Assembly (NCBI RefSeq): GCF_002368195.1
Contig: NZ_AP018178.1
Span: 977,738 to 1,041,737 of the forward strand
Direction of reading: 5' to 3'
Source of the DNA: Calothrix sp. NIES-2100
Lineage (GTDB): Bacteria > Cyanobacteriota > Cyanobacteriia > Cyanobacteriales > Nostocaceae
DNA: 64,000 nt
In this document: piece after piece, positions 59,591 to 64,000 of the stretch
Position numbering within the stretch: position 1 is the first letter of the stretch
How the letters are laid out: every line of letters starts with the position of its first letter
Position numbers and translations under genes: made by a program
Notes under the pieces: model-generated
Database searches by the model: none
What the model was told of the DNA's origin: nothing
The model's input: the letters and a program-made list of their open reading frames with translations, nothing else

Positions 59591-59920
59591 AATATTTTAT
59601 GTAAAAAAAATAAACCGCGAATAATTCACAAATTTTGCTGATTCGCGTTTAATCTAACTTGTAACTAATCAAGATTTTACTATGCTTGTTACACCATAAT
59701 AAAAAAAGGCAAAAGTCAATATTCAAAAGTAAAAATAAAGCCTGCTTCTTTTGTCAGCTATTCAACTGTTTGAGATAGTAGATTTTTGATACCGAGGACG
59801 CGGAAACTCAAGGCGCAGATACCCCACCTTGAAAGATGCATCTGTCGGATTCTGTGTTTAAATGCGTATAATTTGCAGAGCGATCGCACAACAAGGGTAT
59901 GAAAAACCTTCTTCCCTAAC
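59591..59920. other. Spacer without a recognised gene
   Basis: 330 bases between the lipoprotein gene and rtcA, both on the minus strand. It contains a small TCAAAAGT repeat fragment and nothing else that I can name. Confidence 0.4.
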
Positions 59921-60985
59921 CTAAGCGTCCCTATTGTCCAGGCTAACACAAGGTGCGATCGCAATTATTTTCTCTGCTTCATCTACAGTTACCCGCGCTA
60001 GTCCAAAACGTTCAATAATCGCCGCATTGGTTGTTAAATGACTACTAATCTCCGATGCTCGATACTGACTAGCACCAGATGCTAAAGTTGCTGGTAACAA
60101 TAATTGATCTGCTAAATGTTCGTCCACCGGCGCACCTGTATGATGAAACTGTAATAATTGCCGACAAGCAATATCTGCAACTTTCTCGGCTGGTAAGCGC
60201 AAACGTCCAAAGCCACCAAATCCAGTTAAGCTATTTTTATACTCAGCAGTTAAAAACACACCCGCCCCTGGTGCAATACCTTTTTCTCGTAAGGCTTCGA
60301 TAGCAGGTTTTAATCCAGCTTGACGCAACAAATTTTCGGTACGATTTGCCATCCGTTGGGCAATATGGGAAGCTAATTCTGTCACTACTGCTACTCCCCG
60401 TACTTGGTGTAAGTTACCTCGTTCTAGCAAAGTAATGCCTTTGATTGTGCCACCACCATTTACCTTAATCTGCATCTCTCCCCCACCTTGGGGATACCAT
60501 CCCCAAGCACGTAACTTTGCTGTCGCCTTGACTCCCATGCGGCGCAGCATCGGTAGATACACTTGCTCAATGTATGTCATTGTCGGGCTAAAGGGAACAT
60601 GAGTGCCGCCTTTTAAAGTCACTTGGGATTCAGCCGCAGCCAAGGCTAGCGGTAACAGCACAGTCTGCAAAACCAAAGTCATCGCCCCAGCAGAACCACC
60701 TTGCTGTGCTTCTGTGACATCAAAAGTATATTGTCCTGGTTGTACAGCACTACCAGGAATAAATTCTAACTTCATAGAACCTAAAGCATCACCCCGCAGT
60801 TGCGCATGACAGATTTTTGCCGCCGCCCGAACTGCTGTCAGGTGTTGTGCTGCTAATCCTGGGCGTTTACGTTTAGCACGTATACCTGCAATGCTGATCG
60901 CTTGGCCAGTGATAGCGGCTAAACTCAAGGAGGTACGAAGAACTTGTCCACCTCCTTCTCCGTAGGAACCGTCAATTTCAATCAT
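59921..60985 (-). CDS. rtcA: RNA 3'-terminal phosphate cyclase
   Basis: Converts RNA 3'-phosphate ends to 2',3'-cyclic phosphates using ATP; 354 residues, normal length. Motifs: IDGSYGEGGGQVLRTSLSLA at the N-terminus, IRAKRKRPGLAAQH, KGGTHVPFSPTMTYIE and the catalytic His region GAPVDEHLADQLLLPA. I chose the ATG at 60985 (MIEIDGS); an upstream in-frame start at 61033 would add 16 residues read from a CCAGGCTGGGGATACCC repeat. It follows the FAD oxidoreductase gene by 57 bases on the same strand and is probably co-transcribed. No rtcB is seen here. Confidence 0.95.
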   Translation of the reverse strand: MIEIDGSYGEGGGQVLRTSLSLAAITGQAISIAGIRAKRKRPGLAAQHLTAVRAAAKICHAQLRGDALGSMKLEFIPGSAVQPGQYTFDVTEAQQGGSAGAMTLVLQTVLLPLALAAAESQVTLKGGTHVPFSPTMTYIEQVYLPMLRRMGVKATAKLRAWGWYPQGGGEMQIKVNGGGTIKGITLLERGNLHQVRGVAVVTELASHIAQRMANRTENLLRQAGLKPAIEALREKGIAPGAGVFLTAEYKNSLTGFGGFGRLRLPAEKVADIACRQLLQFHHTGAPVDEHLADQLLLPATLASGASQYRASEISSHLTTNAAIIERFGLARVTVDEAEKIIAIAPCVSLDNRDA

Positions 60986-61042
60986 GGCAATTGGTGATTT
61001 GGAACTGGGATACCCAGGCTGGGGATACCCCACGCCTACGCA

Positions 61043-62392
61043 TTATTTGTGAATATTAAATTCTAATACTTTGCTTTTGCCAGGATTCATTAATCCATAG
61101 GGGTCAACCATTTCTTTAAATTTTAACTGCTCAGGGTCAATTACTTTTCTGCCGCCGTCTTCAATAATGTATGTATGAGGATTGGCGATCGTTACTCCTT
61201 GGGCTTCGTGGTAGCGGATAATTTCGTTGAGGCGTTCTTCTGTGGTGTAACGCACAAGTTGTAATGCACCGGGAATAACTGCACCTCCCACGCGGAAAAA
61301 TTCTAAATGCATCATGACTTCAGCACCGAAGTGGCGATACATATGTTCTACGAGTTGCAAACTGGAATCTGGCGGAAACATACTTTGCAAATAGGTAATT
61401 GAGGTATCGACAGTGCGGGCGTGTAAGGTGGTGTGGTTCCAAGTGAATTCTGCTAAATGAGTGCCTTTACCTGTGTCTTGTGCGGGTTTTTGATAGGTAA
61501 TTTGCCCGCCATATCGTTGTACTAATCCTGGTAATGATTCTAAATTCGGTTCAGCTACCATTAACAATGCTGGGTGCGTACCTTCTGTGATGTATTGCTG
61601 TAAGGGGTGAAAGTATCGGGGAATTGGCGATGCAAAGACACTAATCAATTTCTTAATCATGCCATCAGCATTACCTAGGGCATAACCAAACTTGGCAGCT
61701 GTCATAAAATCGTCAAAGGTGACAATTACTTCTGCCCAAGGATAGGCTGGTGCTAAGGGTAGTTCTAATTGGGTGATAATACCATTGATTCCCCAGGCAT
61801 GGTTGACCTTTTGCACATCATCGCCGCGTAACTCAATGATCTGGGGTTCCTCTTCTAAAGTTACCACTCGCAGTCCTAAAATATTACCGCGATCGCCTAA
61901 TAAACCATACTGAATTGAGCCTATTCCCCCACTTCCCCCGGCAATAAATCCCCCAATGGTGGCTGTACGATAGGTAGAGGGAGCCATGCGCATTTCCCAG
62001 CCGATTTCTCGCGCTTTTTTATCCAATGCTGCTAATTTCACCCCAGCTTCTACCCGCGCCACTGCTGGTTTTACCCAGAGAATCTCGTGCATTTTCGTCA
62101 TATCGAGAATTACGCCGCCATGTAAGGGTACGCATTGTCCGTAATTTCCTGTCCCTGCACCCCGGACGGTTACAGGTACGCGGTATTTGGCGCAAGTTGC
62201 AGCCACCCTGATAACTTCGGCTTCATTGGCAGGACGGACGACGATATCACCGACTTTTCCGGCTAATTTTGGTACAAGAACGGGGCTAAAGGTGTGATAG
62301 TCTTGGGATAATTTCGCTACTTGGACGGGGTCAGTGATAGTTTCGATGTCTGCAAAAGCAGCAGTGAGGGTATCTAAGTTGAGAGTTTTCAT
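61043..62392 (-). CDS. FAD-linked oxidoreductase (glycolate-oxidase/PCMH type)
   Basis: 449 residues. The FAD-binding PCMH domain is evident: RVPVTVRGAGTGNYGQCVPL, ILDMTKMHEIL, the pyrophosphate loop TATIGGFIAGGSGGIGSIQY and GLRVVTLEEEP. The C-terminus (YGLMNPGKSKVLEF) has the usual ending of the family. Substrates in this family include glycolate, lactate and alditols; none can be assigned. I chose ATG 62392 (MKTLNLDTL) over an upstream start at 62467 that reads through repeat DNA. First gene of a probable two-gene unit with rtcA. Confidence 0.88.
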   Translation of the reverse strand: MKTLNLDTLTAAFADIETITDPVQVAKLSQDYHTFSPVLVPKLAGKVGDIVVRPANEAEVIRVAATCAKYRVPVTVRGAGTGNYGQCVPLHGGVILDMTKMHEILWVKPAVARVEAGVKLAALDKKAREIGWEMRMAPSTYRTATIGGFIAGGSGGIGSIQYGLLGDRGNILGLRVVTLEEEPQIIELRGDDVQKVNHAWGINGIITQLELPLAPAYPWAEVIVTFDDFMTAAKFGYALGNADGMIKKLISVFASPIPRYFHPLQQYITEGTHPALLMVAEPNLESLPGLVQRYGGQITYQKPAQDTGKGTHLAEFTWNHTTLHARTVDTSITYLQSMFPPDSSLQLVEHMYRHFGAEVMMHLEFFRVGGAVIPGALQLVRYTTEERLNEIIRYHEAQGVTIANPHTYIIEDGGRKVIDPEQLKFKEMVDPYGLMNPGKSKVLEFNIHK

Positions 62393-62465
62393 GAGTATTT
62401 TCGTTAAGTTAGCAAATTTCTTTTTATTCTCACGCAAAGACGCTAAGGCGCAAAGTAAATTAGAC

Positions 62466-62563
62466 AAGGGGACAAGGAGGACAAGGGAGACAAGGGAGAC
62501 AAGGAGGACAAAGGAGATAAATAATTAATGCCCAATGCCCAATGCCCAATGCCCAATGACTAA
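62466..62563. repeat. GACAAGGAG and CCCAATG repeats
   Basis: Four GACAAGG(A/G)GA-type nonamers (the kind also inserted in pnkp and the RND gene) followed by four CCCAATG heptamers, between divergent genes. Confidence 0.8.
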
Positions 62564-62569
62564 ATAACT

Positions 62570-63622
62570 ATGAAAACAAATTTTAATCGGCGTGAATTTA
62601 TTGGCTTTGGTTCAGCGGCGTTTGCTACTAGCTTACTGCTGAAAGCTTGCAGTAGTGATCAAACGACACCAACAGCGACAACAACGGATGGTACTGAAGG
62701 GTTTAAAATAGCGATCGCTCTTCCGGGAATTATCACCGATCAAGCCTGGAATCAATCTGGTTATGAAGGAATCAATCTCGCCAAAGAAAAACTAGGTGCC
62801 CAAACCGCCTATGTGGAAAAGGTAGCACAGGCGGATCAAACAGAAGTTCTCACCGATTTTGCCCGTAAAGGCTACAATCTTATCTTTGCGCATGGCGGGC
62901 AATTTGATGCCGCAATTGAACAAATCGCCCCACAATTTCCCAAGACATTTTTTGTCGGTGTGAATGGTAATCTCAAAGGTCAGAATATTGCATCTTTAAG
63001 AATAGATCATCTGCAAGCTAGTTATTTATGTGGGATTATCGGCGCTTCTATGACTAAATCTAATAAATTAGCTTATATTGCTGGGGAGAAATTCCCCGCG
63101 ACTGAGGGAGAATTACGGGGATTTGAATTAGGGGCAAAATCTGTGAAACCTAATATTCAAATTACTTCTACTTTTACGGGTGATTGGAATGATGTGGCTA
63201 AAGCGAAGGAAGCAACTCTCGCCCTAATTTCTTCTGGTGCTGATGTCATCTATCAATGGTTAGATAATGCCTCGGCTACTGTCTTACAAACAGCGAGTGA
63301 GAAGGGAGTATATGCTTTTGGGAATACGAACGATCAATTAGATGTCGCCCCAAAAGCAGTCTTAACTAGTGCGGTGAAACGCTTAAATTTAGCAATCGCT
63401 TATTTAGCAGATTTAGCTAAGAAAAAAACAATTAAAGGACAAATATATACAATTGGTTTAGAAAGACCAGATATCTTATTTTTAGGAAAATTTGGAGAGA
63501 TTGTACCGGAGGAAGTTCAGCAACAAGCATTGAATACTAAAGATGAGATTGTTGACAAGAAAATCATCTTTGAAAACTGCAAAGAGGCTGGTAAAGATAC
63601 ACGCTGCATCAAAAAATCGTAG
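62570..63622 (+). CDS. BMP-family ABC transporter substrate-binding lipoprotein
   Basis: 350 residues. The N-terminus combines a twin-arginine motif (NRREFIGFG) with a lipobox (LLLKACSS), so it is probably exported by Tat and anchored as a lipoprotein. The BMP (PnrA-like) fold shows in IAIALPGIITDQAWNQSGYEGI, DLIFAHGGQFD-like NLIFAHGGQFDAAIEQ, ADVIYQWLDNASATVLQ and the ending GEIVPEEVQQQ. PnrA relatives bind purine nucleosides. The ATPase gene follows 42 bases later, making an importer operon that continues beyond the window. Xanthine dehydrogenase genes 4 kb away fit purine use. Confidence 0.92.
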   Translation: MKTNFNRREFIGFGSAAFATSLLLKACSSDQTTPTATTTDGTEGFKIAIALPGIITDQAWNQSGYEGINLAKEKLGAQTAYVEKVAQADQTEVLTDFARKGYNLIFAHGGQFDAAIEQIAPQFPKTFFVGVNGNLKGQNIASLRIDHLQASYLCGIIGASMTKSNKLAYIAGEKFPATEGELRGFELGAKSVKPNIQITSTFTGDWNDVAKAKEATLALISSGADVIYQWLDNASATVLQTASEKGVYAFGNTNDQLDVAPKAVLTSAVKRLNLAIAYLADLAKKKTIKGQIYTIGLERPDILFLGKFGEIVPEEVQQQALNTKDEIVDKKIIFENCKEAGKDTRCIKKS

Positions 63623-63664
63623 TCAGGACTGAAGTCTTGACTACGATTTATAAATTTTCTTCAC

Positions 63665-64000
63665 ATGAACTATTTACGCTTAGAAAATATTACTAAACGC
63701 TTTGGCGCTTTTGTTGCCAATGACAATATCAGCCTCAGTGTTGCGTCTGGAAGTATTCATGCAATTCTTGGGGAAAATGGTGCAGGTAAGAGTACTTTAA
63801 TGAATATCATTAGTGGACTTTATCAACCTGACGCAGGTAAAATTTACATTCAAGAACAACCCATAAAAATTACTTCAGCCAATGAGGCAATTAAACTAGG
63901 TATTGGCATGATTTATCAACATTTCATGCTGATACCCCAGTTAACGGTTACCGAAAATATTATCTTAGGAACTAAACCAAGTTGGCGGTTAAATATTCCC
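63665..64000 (+). CDS. ABC transporter ATP-binding protein, partial (right edge)
   Basis: The first 112 codons only; the gene continues outside the window. MNYLRLENITKRFGAFVAND opens the first ATPase domain, with Walker A GENGAGKSTL and the Q-loop GMIYQHFMLIP. This matches the twin-ATPase sugar/nucleoside importer proteins (RbsA/NupO type) that accompany BMP-family binding proteins. It should energise uptake for the lipoprotein encoded just before. Confidence 0.93.
   Translation, partial: MNYLRLENITKRFGAFVANDNISLSVASGSIHAILGENGAGKSTLMNIISGLYQPDAGKIYIQEQPIKITSANEAIKLGIGMIYQHFMLIPQLTVTENIILGTKPSWRLNIP

Noticed and set aside
59758..59964. 68-codon frame upstream of the lipoprotein gene
   Set aside because: It overlaps the end of rtcA, lacks a ribosome binding site and has no recognisable sequence.

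Overview
The window comes from the chromosome of a filamentous cyanobacterium, most likely a Nostocales (Nostoc/Calothrix-like) species. Signs of this are the very frequent GCGATCGC (HIP1) octamers, intergenic heptamer tandem repeats (GTTGACT, GTCAACA, GGCATTG types), several families of small palindromic or MITE-like elements, and cyanobacterium-typical genes (DUF4336, Uma2, DM13, ELWxxDGT/DUF4347 giant protein). No rRNA or tRNA gene was recognised.

Layout. 0.3-7.4 kb: a 2Fe-2S ferredoxin, the Tex-like RNA-binding protein, a small membrane protein, an AEC transporter, a VanY-like D,D-carboxypeptidase, a 1.1 kb gene-free stretch and an AhpD-like protein. 7.4-18.9 kb: a hopanoid region holding squalene-hopene cyclase (shc), an HpnB-like glycosyltransferase, an HpnG-like phosphorylase, a ferritin-like di-iron protein, an RND permease, hpnA and the radical-SAM hpnH; hpnI-like follows at 29-30 kb, across an 8.3 kb gene for a 2757-residue repeat protein (DUF4347, 17 ELWxxDGT repeats, about 11 cadherin-like repeats, RTX repeats). 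30.6-38.3 kb: a small acidic peptide ORF, an HTH gene broken by a MITE, a cyclic-peptide-type ABC exporter, a GAF histidine kinase, a DM13 lipoprotein, a cupin and a DUF4336 protein. 38.4-40.6 kb: a 21-bp repeat array and then an orphan CRISPR array whose last full repeat is interrupted by the 5' part of a group II intron. 42.4-47.9 kb: an RNA-repair island of Hen1, a small P-loop kinase, a Thg1-like 3'-5' polymerase and a kinase-phosphatase-ligase Pnkp. 48.6-52.0 kb: an LRR-Roc-COR (ROCO) protein flanked on both sides by related 21-bp repeat arrays. 53-64 kb: a lipase-like hydrolase, a two-gene xanthine-dehydrogenase-type enzyme with a RelE/ParE toxin-antitoxin pair between its subunits, a lipoprotein, RtcA, an FAD-linked oxidoreductase, and the start of a BMP-family (purine nucleoside type) ABC importer that runs off the right edge.

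How parts work together. SHC makes hopene, HpnH adds adenosine, HpnG removes adenine, and HpnA, HpnB and HpnI-like proteins belong to later tailoring. Hen1 and Pnkp form the known bacterial RNA repair pair (end healing, sealing, 2'-O-methyl marking); the adjacent kinase and Thg1-like protein suggest an extension to 5'-end repair, with RtcA 12 kb away. The xanthine dehydrogenase and BMP transporter suggest purine uptake and oxidation.

The most unusual material is non-coding: a 192-194 bp MITE family with perfect 9-bp target duplications in three copies (two inside the centre of another palindrome), a 107-113 bp MITE family with 3-bp duplications that breaks an HTH gene, a palindromic repeat whose four hairpin arms vary in concert, intergenic-type repeats spliced in frame into Pnkp and the RND pump, and an intron-interrupted CRISPR array.
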